Assembly: GCA_020634455.1 (NCBI GenBank)
Contig: JACKBQ010000002.1
Span: forward strand, 1,984,001 to 2,048,000
Origin: Ardenticatenaceae bacterium
GTDB taxonomy: Bacteria > Chloroflexota > Anaerolineae > Promineifilales > Promineifilaceae
Reading direction: 5' to 3'
DNA length: 64,000 bases
Under the pieces are notes generated by a model that worked only from the letters and a program-made list of their open reading frames with translations, did no database searches and was not told the origin of the DNA. This document shows positions 25,501-34,200 of the stretch, in pieces (the first letter of the stretch is position 1; every line of letters begins with the position of its first letter). Position numbers and translations under genes: made by a program.

Positions 25501-28500
25501 CCGGAATTTGCACCTGTGGCCACACCAGTTGCAGCGGTTGGCTGTAGTTCGTCGAATCAAAACTGGTGCGCAAGATGGTGTGCCGCTGGGCCAGCTGCTG
25601 AACGGCCGTTTCCAGCAATGCACCCTCAAATTTCCCCACAATCTGCCAGCTCGTGACGTTGTGGAAAACGGCCGTGTCCGCCGCCAGTTCCGCATGGTAC
25701 AGCATCCCGGCCTGCAATTTACTCAGCGGGTATGCGTCTTCCACCGCAGGCGGCAGCTTGGCCCGGTCGGCCGCGCCAATCAGGGCAAATGGCTCTGGCT
25801 CGATGGCCGCCACGCCCGCCTTAGCAATTTCGATGGTGGCCATCTGCTGGGACAGCTGGCCAATCGTCTGCAAATTGAACAAATCGGCCAGCGAAAAGTC
25901 TAGCCCAGCCTGCCGAGCCTGTGCCAAAATCTGGATGGAGCGGATGGAGTCGCCGCCCAGATCAAAATAGTTGTCATCAATGCCCACGCGGGCCACGTTG
26001 AGCACGCGGCTCCAAATGTGAGCCAGCATTTCTTCAGCGCGGCTGCGTGGGGGGGTGTACGGCCGTTCCAAATCGGGTCTTGCTTCGTCTGGTTCTGGCA
26101 ATGCACGGCGGTCAATCTTGCCGTTGGTTGTGAGCGGGAACGCCTCCAGCAGCACAAACGCGGCGGGAATCATGTAGGCGGGCAGCTTGGGCTGCAAGTA
26201 GCTGCGCAGGTCGGTTACGGTGGTGGGCTGGTCTGGATCGAGTACCAAATACGCGATCAAACGCTTTTCACCTGGTACATCTTCACGCACCAAAACCAGG
26301 AGTTGGCGAACGGCCGTATGCCCGCCCAGCGCCGCCTCAATCTCCCCCAATTCAATGCGAAAACCGCGAATTTTCACCTGCTGGTCAATCCGACCCAGAT
26401 ACTCAATGTCGCCATCCGGCAGCCAGCGGGCCAGATCGCCGGTTCGGTAAACGGTATTCGGTATTCGGTGGTCGGTAATCGGTGAACGGTAATCGGTGGA
26501 CGGTGTACCGATTACGGATAACGGAACAAACCGTTCCGCCGTCAAATCTGGCCGGTTCAGGTAACCTGCCGCCACGCCTGCGCCGCCCACGTAAATCTCG
26601 CCCGGCACACCGATGGGTACGGGGCGCTGCTGCGGGTCCAAAATGAACAACTGCAAATCGGGAATCGGCTGACCGATGACGCTGCCAGGAGCCTGGGCCA
26701 CATCATTGCTGAAAATGGGGCGATAGGTCACATGCACCGTCGTCTCGGTAATGCCGTACATGTTGATGAGCTGCGGCTGCTGGTCGCCGTGCCGGTCAAA
26801 CCAGGGCTGGAGCGTGTTCAATTCCAACGCTTCCCCGCCAAAAATCACGTAGCGCAAAGCCAATGCGTGTCTTTCCGATAACCGCTCACTGATTTCCGCT
26901 TCGGCCTGAATGAGTTGGCGGAAGGCGGAGGGTGTCTGGTTCAGCACCGTGACGCCTTCGGCCACCAGAAGCTGGTAAAAATCATGCGGGGAGCGGCTGG
27001 TGAGGTAGGGGACAATGACCAAACGGCCGTTGTACAGCAACGCGCCCCAAATTTCCCACACCGAAAAATCGAAGGCGTAGGAGTGGAACAAAGTCCAGAC
27101 ATCGTTTTGGTCAAAATGGTACCACCGCTCGGTCGCCTGCATCAGGCGCATGACGTTGGCGTGGGTAACCAGCACCCCCTTTGGCTTGCCGGTGGAGCCG
27201 GAAGTGTAAATGACGTAAGCGCGGTTGTGCGGTTGGACGGCGCTTGTCGGGTTGCTGGTGGGCTGGGCGGCAATGGTCGGCCAGTCGGAATCCAATTTAA
27301 TGGTTAATGGGTAATGGTCAATGGTTAATGGTAAATTTTCTTGGGTGAGCAGGGCGAAGGGTTGGGCGTCGTCTAGCATGAAGGCGCGGCGGTCTTCGGG
27401 GTAGGCGGTGTCTATGGGCAGGTATGCGCCACCAGCCTTGAGTACGGCCAAAATCGCAATTACCATCTCTGGCGAGCGTTCCAGGTAGAGCGCCACCAAA
27501 TCATCCGGCTGAACGCCTTTTTGCTGCAAAAGGTGCGCCAACTGGTTGGCTTTGCCGTTGAGCTGGGTGTAGGTAAGCTGCTCATCGCCAAACGTCAGGG
27601 CGATGGCCTCCGGGTTGAGGCTCACCTGTCGCTCAAACTCCTGGTGAATGCACAAAGTTGGCTCGAATTGGGTGTCCCAATCGTTCCACTCAAAAACAAG
27701 CTGCTGCGCTTCGGCTTCGGTAATGAGGGGGAGCTGGTGCAACGGCCGTTCGCCATCCACCACCAGCCCGGCCAGCAAATTGCAATAATGATCGTAGAGT
27801 CGGGAAACGGCCGTTTCCGCCAATCGCGCCGCATCAAACACAAAAATCACATCCAGCGCCTCGTCAGGCACCAGGCGCAGCGTCAGCGGATAGTTGGTGC
27901 GCTCGTATGAAAAATAGTCGCGGATGGTGAGCTGCCCCCCCGCCGCCTTGCGTTGGCGCGGATAATTTTCCAGCACCAGCAGCGATTCAAACAGCGGCTG
28001 GTCGCTGGATAGCTCGCTCCAGTTTTGCACCTGCGACAGCGGTGTGGTCTCGTGCGCCTGCAAGGCCAGCAAATTGCTTTGGAACTGCTTCAGCCAGGGC
28101 AAAACGGTGTCATCTAGCCCCATCTGGCAGCGTAGCGGTACAGGATTGATCAGCACGCCGGCCATCTGGTCCACACCGGGCAGCGCAGGCACGCGGCCAG
28201 ACATCATCGTGCCAAAAACCACATCCGGTTCGCCGCTGTACCGGCTGAGCAGCAGCCCCCAGGCGGCTTGCAGCAACGTCCCCAGCGTCAGGCCGTGGCT
28301 GCGGCCGAACTGTTTGAGCCCGTCTAGTAAATCGGCGGGCAGTTGGCGGCGCAGTTCGCCATGCGTTTGGCTGCGATGGCGCGTGGTGCGCTGTCCCACA
28401 TCCACCGTGAGCGGCGTAGGCACGGCAAAATCGGCCAGCGTTTGCTGCCAAAACTGCCTGGCAGCGGCCGAATCTTGCTGCTGCTGCCAGCGGACAAAAT

Positions 28501-30883
28501 TCTCAAATGGTTCGGGAGCGGGCAGATTGGCTTGTCCGCCCCGCAGCAGCGCCTCGTAAATGGCAAATAGCTCTTTGTACAGCAAGCTCTCCGTCCAGCC
28601 GTCTATGATGATGTGGTGCACCGCCCAAATGAAGCGCGTTTCGTCGTCGCCCAGGCGAATGAGCGTGAGGTGGTGCGGCGGCTGGCTCAGTGGCAAACCT
28701 ATTGCCTGGTTTTGGGCTAAGAAGTCTTGCATCTGGCTGGCTTGTTCGGCAGCGGATAGGCTGCGCCAATCGAGCAGTTGGGTGCGGGAGGTGGCTGGCT
28801 GGAGGACGATTTGATACGGCCGTTCCCACCCTTCCCACACAAAAACCGTGCGCAAAATGGGATGCCGCGCCGCCACCTGCTGCCACGCCTGCAACAATAA
28901 TTCCGGTTGCAGTTCACCCTCAATAGTAAAGGCTGGCTGCTCAAAATAGATGTCGTCTTCGGGGTGCAGCAGCGTGTGGAAAAGGATGCCCTCTTGCAGC
29001 GGCGAAAGTGGGTAAGCGGTCTCAAATCGGTCGCCAAATTGGGTTTTCAGGCGATTTTGTTCGGCTTGGGTGAGCAGTGGTTGGGTGGTGGAGACAATTT
29101 GCCTGGTGGGGGAAACGGCCGTTGCCAATTCGGCAATCGTCGGCTGTTGAAAAAGCTGCGCCTGGGACAAATCGTAGCCAGCCACCCGCGCCTTGGCCAC
29201 AATCTGGATACCCAAAATGGAGTCGCCGCCCAGGCCAAAAAAGCTATCGTGGATGCCGATGGGGGCAACGCCCAGCACCTCCGCCCAAATGTGCGCCAGC
29301 GTCTCTTCTTGCGGCGTGCGCGGCGGGGCGTACGGCTGGGGCAGTTCGGGGCGCACGCTGTCTGGCGCGGGCAATGCGCTGCGGTCAATCTTGCCATTGA
29401 TGGTCAGCGGCATGGCGTCCAGCGTCACAAAACGAGCGGGAATCATGTAGTCGGGTAGCTGCTGGGCCAAAAAGTGGCGCAGGGCTTCAGCGGACGGTGC
29501 AGGGGCTTGCTCGGCTGTCAGATAAGCGATGAGCTGTTTGCTGCCTGCGGTTTCGTGGACGCGTACGGCCGTTTCCCGCACGTTCTCATGTTGTCTCAAA
29601 ACCGCCTCAATCTCGCCCAGCTCAATGCGATACCCGCGAATTTTTACCTGATGATCAATGCGCCCCAAAAATTCAAAGTTGCCGTCTGCCCGCTGCCGGG
29701 CCAAATCCCCGGTGCGGTACAGGCGACTGCCGGGAACCCCACTGAATGGGTCTGGCACAAATTTTTCGGCGGTGAGAGACGGCCGTTTCAAATACCCTCG
29801 CGCCACGCCCAAACCACCAATGTACAGTTCCCCCACTTCGCCAGTAGGCAGTTGTTGCATCTGTTCGTCCAAAACGTAAAGCTGCGTATTGGCAATTGGC
29901 TGGCCGATGGGCACCGCGCCACTCAGATCGTCGTCGGGCAAAATTTCGTAAACGCAGCAGCCAACCACCGTCTCGGTGGGGCCATATTCGTTGAAGAGGC
30001 GGGTGTGGGGGGCGTGTTTGCGCCAAAAGGCGAGCTGTTCGGCCGTGAGCTGCTCGCCGCCAATCACAAAAGATTGGGTTGCCGCAGCCGCTTGCTCTGC
30101 CGGAATGATCTGGTTGAGCAGCAGCAAATGGGCCGGGGTGATTTTCACCAGGCCAAAGCCACCCGGCTCGGTAAGCGCCTGCCCCAGCAAGCTGCCTGAA
30201 TCCCCTTCGGGCAGCAGATGCACGGGCTGGCCAGCCAACAGCGGCACAAACAGGCTGGTTACGGTGAGGTCGAAACCGATGGAGGAGTGTACTGGTGCGC
30301 CGCCAGACTGGGTCGGGTACGCTGCCACCGCCCAATCCAGGTAGTTGGCCAAACCGCGATGGGTAATCATCGCCCCTTTGGGCTTGCCGGTGGAGCCGGA
30401 GGTGTAAATGATGTAGGCCAGATTGTCTGGCTGCACAGTTACAGCCAGCTCATCGCTGGGCAGCAGCGACAAAATAGTGTCGGATTGGTCTAGCAAGATG
30501 GCGCTGGCCTGGGCGGATTTGGGTAAGTTGGGGGCAAGTTGGGAGTGGGTGAGGCAAACGGCCGTTTCTGCATCGGCCAGCATGTATTCGATTCGCTCGG
30601 TGGGGTAGCCTGGGTCAATGGGCACATACGCCGCACCCGCCTTCAGCACAGCCAGCAGCGCCACCGCCAGCTCCACGGAGCGTTCCAGGTAAACGGCCAC
30701 GATAGATTCCAGGCCAACGCCCTGTTTTTGCAGCAGATGGGCCAGTTGGTTGGAACGGCCGTTTAATTCTGCAAACGTCAGCTGGTCATGGGCAACCTTA
30801 ACAGCAAGCGCATCCGGCGCTTGCTGAACTTGAAAGTGAAATCGCTCCAGTAAAGAAGCATTTTGCAAAATTGTCCCGTTCAT
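22508..30883 (-). CDS. Three-module NRPS A-PCP-C-A-PCP-C-A-PCP
   Basis: A 2791-residue synthetase that starts directly with an A domain, so it probably begins a chain. A1 (YTSGSTG near residue 160) has a pocket read as DLTKVGEVGK, Asn-like. PCP1 is GGDSI near 552. C2 has HHIIIDGW near 757. A2 (near 1228) reads DFWNIGMVHK, the classical Thr code. PCP2 is GGDSI near 1642, C3 has HHAILDGW near 1851, and A3 (near 2318) reads DASTVAGVCK, aromatic (Tyr/Phe) type. PCP3 is GGHSL near 2718, followed by a short acidic/basic tail (LSDEEAAKLL) that may dock to the next protein. C2 and C3 belong to the PLSxLQxGxLxH type; no epimerase is seen. Four heptamer arrays are translated inside A2 and A3. An MbtH gene precedes it. 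Confidence 0.96.
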   Translation of the reverse strand: MNGTILQNASLLERFHFQVQQAPDALAVKVAHDQLTFAELNGRSNQLAHLLQKQGVGLESIVAVYLERSVELAVALLAVLKAGAAYVPIDPGYPTERIEYMLADAETAVCLTHSQLAPNLPKSAQASAILLDQSDTILSLLPSDELAVTVQPDNLAYIIYTSGSTGKPKGAMITHRGLANYLDWAVAAYPTQSGGAPVHSSIGFDLTVTSLFVPLLAGQPVHLLPEGDSGSLLGQALTEPGGFGLVKITPAHLLLLNQIIPAEQAAAATQSFVIGGEQLTAEQLAFWRKHAPHTRLFNEYGPTETVVGCCVYEILPDDDLSGAVPIGQPIANTQLYVLDEQMQQLPTGEVGELYIGGLGVARGYLKRPSLTAEKFVPDPFSGVPGSRLYRTGDLARQRADGNFEFLGRIDHQVKIRGYRIELGEIEAVLRQHENVRETAVRVHETAGSKQLIAYLTAEQAPAPSAEALRHFLAQQLPDYMIPARFVTLDAMPLTINGKIDRSALPAPDSVRPELPQPYAPPRTPQEETLAHIWAEVLGVAPIGIHDSFFGLGGDSILGIQIVAKARVAGYDLSQAQLFQQPTIAELATAVSPTRQIVSTTQPLLTQAEQNRLKTQFGDRFETAYPLSPLQEGILFHTLLHPEDDIYFEQPAFTIEGELQPELLLQAWQQVAARHPILRTVFVWEGWERPYQIVLQPATSRTQLLDWRSLSAAEQASQMQDFLAQNQAIGLPLSQPPHHLTLIRLGDDETRFIWAVHHIIIDGWTESLLYKELFAIYEALLRGGQANLPAPEPFENFVRWQQQQDSAAARQFWQQTLADFAVPTPLTVDVGQRTTRHRSQTHGELRRQLPADLLDGLKQFGRSHGLTLGTLLQAAWGLLLSRYSGEPDVVFGTMMSGRVPALPGVDQMAGVLINPVPLRCQMGLDDTVLPWLKQFQSNLLALQAHETTPLSQVQNWSELSSDQPLFESLLVLENYPRQRKAAGGQLTIRDYFSYERTNYPLTLRLVPDEALDVIFVFDAARLAETAVSRLYDHYCNLLAGLVVDGERPLHQLPLITEAEAQQLVFEWNDWDTQFEPTLCIHQEFERQVSLNPEAIALTFGDEQLTYTQLNGKANQLAHLLQQKGVQPDDLVALYLERSPEMVIAILAVLKAGGAYLPIDTAYPEDRRAFMLDDAQPFALLTQENLPLTIDHYPLTIKLDSDWPTIAAQPTSNPTSAVQPHNRAYVIYTSGSTGKPKGVLVTHANVMRLMQATERWYHFDQNDVWTLFHSYAFDFSVWEIWGALLYNGRLVIVPYLTSRSPHDFYQLLVAEGVTVLNQTPSAFRQLIQAEAEISERLSERHALALRYVIFGGEALELNTLQPWFDRHGDQQPQLINMYGITETTVHVTYRPIFSNDVAQAPGSVIGQPIPDLQLFILDPQQRPVPIGVPGEIYVGGAGVAAGYLNRPDLTAERFVPLSVIGTPSTDYRSPITDHRIPNTVYRTGDLARWLPDGDIEYLGRIDQQVKIRGFRIELGEIEAALGGHTAVRQLLVLVREDVPGEKRLIAYLVLDPDQPTTVTDLRSYLQPKLPAYMIPAAFVLLEAFPLTTNGKIDRRALPEPDEARPDLERPYTPPRSRAEEMLAHIWSRVLNVARVGIDDNYFDLGGDSIRSIQILAQARQAGLDFSLADLFNLQTIGQLSQQMATIEIAKAGVAAIEPEPFALIGAADRAKLPPAVEDAYPLSKLQAGMLYHAELAADTAVFHNVTSWQIVGKFEGALLETAVQQLAQRHTILRTSFDSTNYSQPLQLVWPQVQIPVTRHDLRHLDTAAQNAEVDRWVQQTVAQKFDWAQPPLLRFHFFQRSETQFQMIMAEHHAILDGWSVASLVTELFQTYGKLLAGTPLPSQFGVTYHKFIAVELAILGSETARAFWQEALVDSSISTVPRLPLPVTEAHLPETAVHQTILPADEVAKLNQVAQQAGVPLKSVLLAAHLKMLGFVAGQNDVLSGLVMNGRPEQDGSERALGLFLNTVPFRQKLAAGSWLDLIRQTFATEKQLLPYRRFPLAEIQQMHGGQPLFEVPFNFLHFHVFGELADAGQIKIEDEQFFGHANFDLAVEMELHATNGTLALRLEYKPATFGAPQMAQLAGYFSRTLAALAAAPNAPHQSFSPLSQAERQTLLHDWNQTETAVPHQFIHQWVEVVAAEMPQKTAVAYQNQRLTYAQLNAKANQLAHYLQANGIGLESIVAVYLNRSPEMVIAALAVLKAGGAYLPLDPSYPTERLQFMLQDAQPAALLTHGNSQLTINNSPLTINLDTHWPQITTYRQENPTSPVNAENAAYIIYTSGSTGQPKGVVVPHRGVPNLAQAQHKAFAIGTQSRVLQFAAFGFDASVSEMFVTLTAGATLVLADAEALLPGPDLINLVREQEVTAVTLPPSALAILNPADFPSLQTVVAAGEACSAEVMAKWSLGRRFVNGYGPTETTVCATTAVLTPNDRKPHIGRPIDNVQLYILNEDMQPVPAGTPGELVIGGIGVARGYLNRPELTAERFVQLSVIGNPLSVNRLPFTDNRLPITDHRSPTTVYRTGDLVRYLPDGNIEFLGRLDHQVKIRGYRIELGEIEAVLRRETAVQDTLVLARDAAGAGPQLVAYVVGSEISVVDLREALSQKLPGYMVPAAFVLLDAFPLTPNGKIDRKALPAPMAVATAAFVAPRNDVEIIIANLWADTLKLPQVGIHDNFFELGGHSLLATQMVTRLRQTLRIALPLRALFDAPTVAELTNVVLQSPNERARVEKVAQLLIKLSQLSDEEAAKLLSQKR
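23215..23308. repeat. CGGTNNN heptamer array inside A3 of the three-module NRPS
   Basis: Nine consecutive heptamers CGGTNNN (23215-23277) are followed by four inverted units such as CCGATAA, so the array folds back on itself. Translated on the minus strand it gives a peptide with a seven-residue period (LSVIGNP, then PITDHR) directly before the A-domain motif YRTGDL. Uninterrupted A domains in this window have a short loop of the PDPFSGVPG type here. Confidence 0.93.
24021..24062. repeat. TTAATGG heptamer array inside A3
   Basis: Six consecutive 7-base units: TTAATGG, TTAATGG, TGAATTG, TTAATGG, TTAATTG, TGAATTT. Translated it gives QLTINNSPLTIN between the A-domain segments ALLT and LDxHW. 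The equivalent stretch in uninterrupted A domains here reads like QKPLLPDLPQTDAAVFLLD. Confidence 0.9.
26445..26524. repeat. CGGTNNN heptamer array inside A2
   Basis: Nine heptamers of type CGGTNNN followed by two inverted units (CCGATTA, CGGATAA). It encodes a peptide of the style LSVIGTPSTDYRSPITDHR directly before YRTGDL of the Thr-activating A domain, the same place as in A3 and in the 60,291-63,755 NRPS. Confidence 0.92.
27300..27337. repeat. ATGGTTA heptamer array inside A2
   Basis: Units ATGGTTA, ATGGGTA, ATGGTCA, ATGGTTA, ATGGTAA in direct succession. Encodes LPLTIDHYPLTIK between ALLTQ and LDSDW of A2, exactly the position occupied by the sister array in A3. Confidence 0.9.
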
Positions 30884-30930
30884 TTTGGATTAGCACAAAC
30901 CACAACAAGTGGTTCACAATTGAACAATAA

Positions 30931-31131
30931 TTATTCGGCAGTTTGTTGCCGCAGACTGAGGGGCCGCATGTCTGTCCATACCTGATTGATATAGGCCAGA
31001 CACACCTCCTTGGACCCCACCTGCCCTAAGGCACGCCACCCATTGGGGATGGTTTGGCCCGCAGGCCAGATTGAGTATTGTTCTTCATGATTTACAACGA
31101 CTGTAAAAAGATATTCGACTTTATTTTCCAT
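30931..31131 (-). CDS. MbtH-family A-domain activator
   Basis: A 66-residue MbtH-like protein, the small partner that binds many A domains and helps their folding or activity. The family fingerprint is clear: NHEEQYSIWP, IPNGWRALG, and a C-terminal CLAYINQVWTDMRPLSLR. I start at MENKVEYL (ATG at 31,131); a GTG nine bases upstream is also open. It lies between the PKS gene and the three-module NRPS in the same direction and is the only MbtH gene visible, so it probably serves several A domains of the locus. Confidence 0.95.
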   Translation of the reverse strand: MENKVEYLFTVVVNHEEQYSIWPAGQTIPNGWRALGQVGSKEVCLAYINQVWTDMRPLSLRQQTAE

Positions 31132-31213
31132 GACGGCCACTCACTATCTTACTACATCGCATAAAAATTTGCGTTTGCGAAACGGCCGTTTCGCACGGTC
31201 ATTTTATGAAAAT

Positions 31214-34200
31214 TTAATAATCCTTGACGGCTTTGTCCATCGCCAGCTTCAACATGCGCGCCAATTCAGCCACGTAAGGCTCCTTCACAATGTTGTGCGT
31301 GCCATGAAGAATATGCACATCCAGGCCACCTTGCACCAGTCGGTTCCAGCCAATACCATCTCCATTGGGATTACTGACTTCGGTCTCGCTGGCGCGGAAC
31401 AGCGTTACGCGCCCTGGATACGGTTTTGGTTCATGATCATTCACCAAATCTATGTGTGATTTCCACAAATAGGGCGAAATGAGCGCTTGTGGTAATGTTT
31501 GTCCGGCCCGCAGCATCCGGCGCACCCGCCAAAACAGACGATACTTTTGCAGATCCATCCGCGCCAACAAGAGTCTGATTTCGGCTGATCGCTTAATTAA
31601 GCGCAGTTTGAACATGAGACCTTCGCCATGTTCGGCCGTATGATGATTGGCAACACCCGCAATACCATCTGGCCCTTCGGCCATGCCTAAAATGTTCTGC
31701 CGCCTGCGGGCAAACTCAGGATTGTGCGTATCCAGCAAGGCCACCAGCGCCACCTTTTGCCCTTGGGCGTGGAGTTGTTGGGCAATCTCGTAAGCCACCT
31801 CGCCACCCATCGAAAAGCCGCCAACCATGTACGGCCCTTCCGGCTGCACCGACCGCATTTGCTTCACGTATTCGGCCGCCATTTCTTTCAGGCTGGCAAA
31901 AGGTGGCTGCTTGCCGTCCACACCGCGCGCCTGCAAACCATAAAACGGCTGCTCTTTGCCCAAATAGCGCGTAAGGTCATAAAAGTTCAGTACGTTGCCA
32001 AAGCCACCATGCACACAGAAAAATGGTATCTTGTTGCCCTTGGGCTGAATCGGCACCAATGGCGTCCATTCACCCGATTTGCGCCGCCGTTTGTCGGCTT
32101 TGGGCTGCTCCTGTTCCTGAGCTGCTTCGACCGGCACTTCGTACTCGGTTTGCAGCAGCTCAGCACATTGGGCGATGGTGGGCGCTTCAAACAGCGTCGC
32201 CAGGGAAAGATCAACGGCGTACGCCTTTTTGATTTTGGCAAAAAGCCGCACCGCGATGAGGGAATGGCCGCCCAGCTCAAAAAAGTCATCGTTGATGCCG
32301 ATGTCGGTAATGCCTAGCAGCTCTTCCCAAATTTTGGCCAGATTTTTTTCCAGCGCGTTGCGGGGCGCTTCATAGCTGCTTTGCAGCTCTGGGCGGGAGA
32401 GTTTGAGACCCGCATCGCCGTCTTCTTGTTCGCTGTTCGCCTGGTCAACCAGGGCCTGCAAATCGAGCGAACTGACGATCATTTGCGGCGGCACCTTGTG
32501 GCTAAGAATGCGGCGTAAGGCTTCAATACCTTCCGCCGGGGCAATGCCATCGGTGAGGGCAAGCTGCAACAGGGTTGGTTCAGCGTCGCCAGCGGCAACG
32601 GCCGTTCCTCCAGCCCCGCTTCTCTTTTTCTGCCCGTCAATCATCGTCTCATAGCTGACCCGCTTGAGCATAAATTCATCAATTTCGACCAGCGAACGGC
32701 CGTTTTCATCCATGATCGTCACGTCAAAAGCAGGCACTTCCTGGTGATTACGGCCGTCCCGGTTGTGGCGCACGTGGCTGTAAATGCGGCGCGGCAGCGG
32801 GCCATGCACCTGCACCCGCTTGTAAGACAGCGGCACGTAAAAATCGGTGCTCGTCTCGTAGCCGTCTACCAGCGGCAAGCCCGCGCTTGTCGCCAAATCC
32901 ATCAGCGCCGGATGCAGGGTGAAGTTGTCCAGATCGTCGCTAAACTGCTCTGGCAGCTCCAGCATCGCCAGCACTTCATTTTCCCCATAGCTCACCTGCC
33001 GTAGATTTTTCCAGCGCGGCCCAAAGTTGAGATATGCTTCTTGCTTGGTTTCCTGTTCCATCGGGCCAAACCGCAGTTCGCGCAGGTTGCAGCGGGCGGC
33101 AATTGCTTCAATATTTTGGGTGGATTGTTGGGGGGAACGGCCGTTTCCCACTTTCCCCCGCACATGTTCCTGCCAGGTATGTTCTGGCGTACGGCTGGTG
33201 ACGGAAAAACCATAGCCGCTGCCATTTTTCTCCAGGGATACACGCACTTCACGAGTCTCATCCTCGTGTACTTCCAGCGGAGCCAGGAAAAACAAATCCC
33301 GAATCTCCACCTGGCTGTCCGGTATGCCTTTGGCCAGCGCAGCCTTGGCAATTTCCAGATAGCCGGTGCCAGGAATCAGCGCTTCGCCATCTTTGATGCG
33401 GTGCTGATCCAAAATCCAGTGCGTGTCGGTGCGGTAGTTGGTGGTGTAAACGATCTCGTCGTCGCTATCCACAATCACTTTTTCCAGCAGCGGGTGTGGG
33501 CCATCTGCGCCAACGGCTTGCAGCTCATCGGCCAGCCCCAGGCGAACGGCCGCATCCACCGCCATACCCACTTCTTGCCAGACGCCCCAGTTCACAGCCA
33601 CGGTGAAAGTTTGGGAAACGGCCGTTTTGCTTTCGGCAAACGCATTCAGGAAGGCATTGGCGGCCACGTAATCCACCTGCCCCGCCGCCCCAATTTCGGT
33701 ACTGGTGGAGGAGAACAGCACAAAGAAGTCCAGCGATTCATTGGCCAGATATTCATCCAGCAGCAGCGTGCCGCGCGCTTTGGGAGCCAGCACCCGGCCC
33801 GCTTCCTGCGCCGTTTTTAGCTGGATCAGGTTGTCATCCAGCACGCCTGCCGCATGAATGACGCCGTTGATCGCCCCAAACCGCTGTTTGGTCTGGGCGA
33901 TGGCCTGCTTCACCTGCTCCCGGTTGGTGATGTCCGTCTCAACGACCATCACCTCGGCTCCAGCCGCTTCCAACGCCTGAATTTTCTGGATGCGGCGGCT
34001 GGTTTTATCGGTAACGCTGTGGGTTTTGATCCAGTCGGCCCACATCTCCCGCTTGGGCAGAGCCGAACGGCTCAGCAACGCCAGTTTGGCCTGCGCCGTC
34101 TCGGCCAGATGTTCGGCCATGACCAGCCCGATGCCGCCCATACCGCCGGTGATGAGATAAACGCCGCCCTGCTTGATGCGCGAATCGTCCAGATTGCCCT

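Noticed and set aside
25940..29240. Epimerisation domains after the GGDSI carriers
   Set aside because: GGDSI carriers often precede E domains, but the following domains have the condensation layout and lead directly into A domains; no E-specific motif could be seen.
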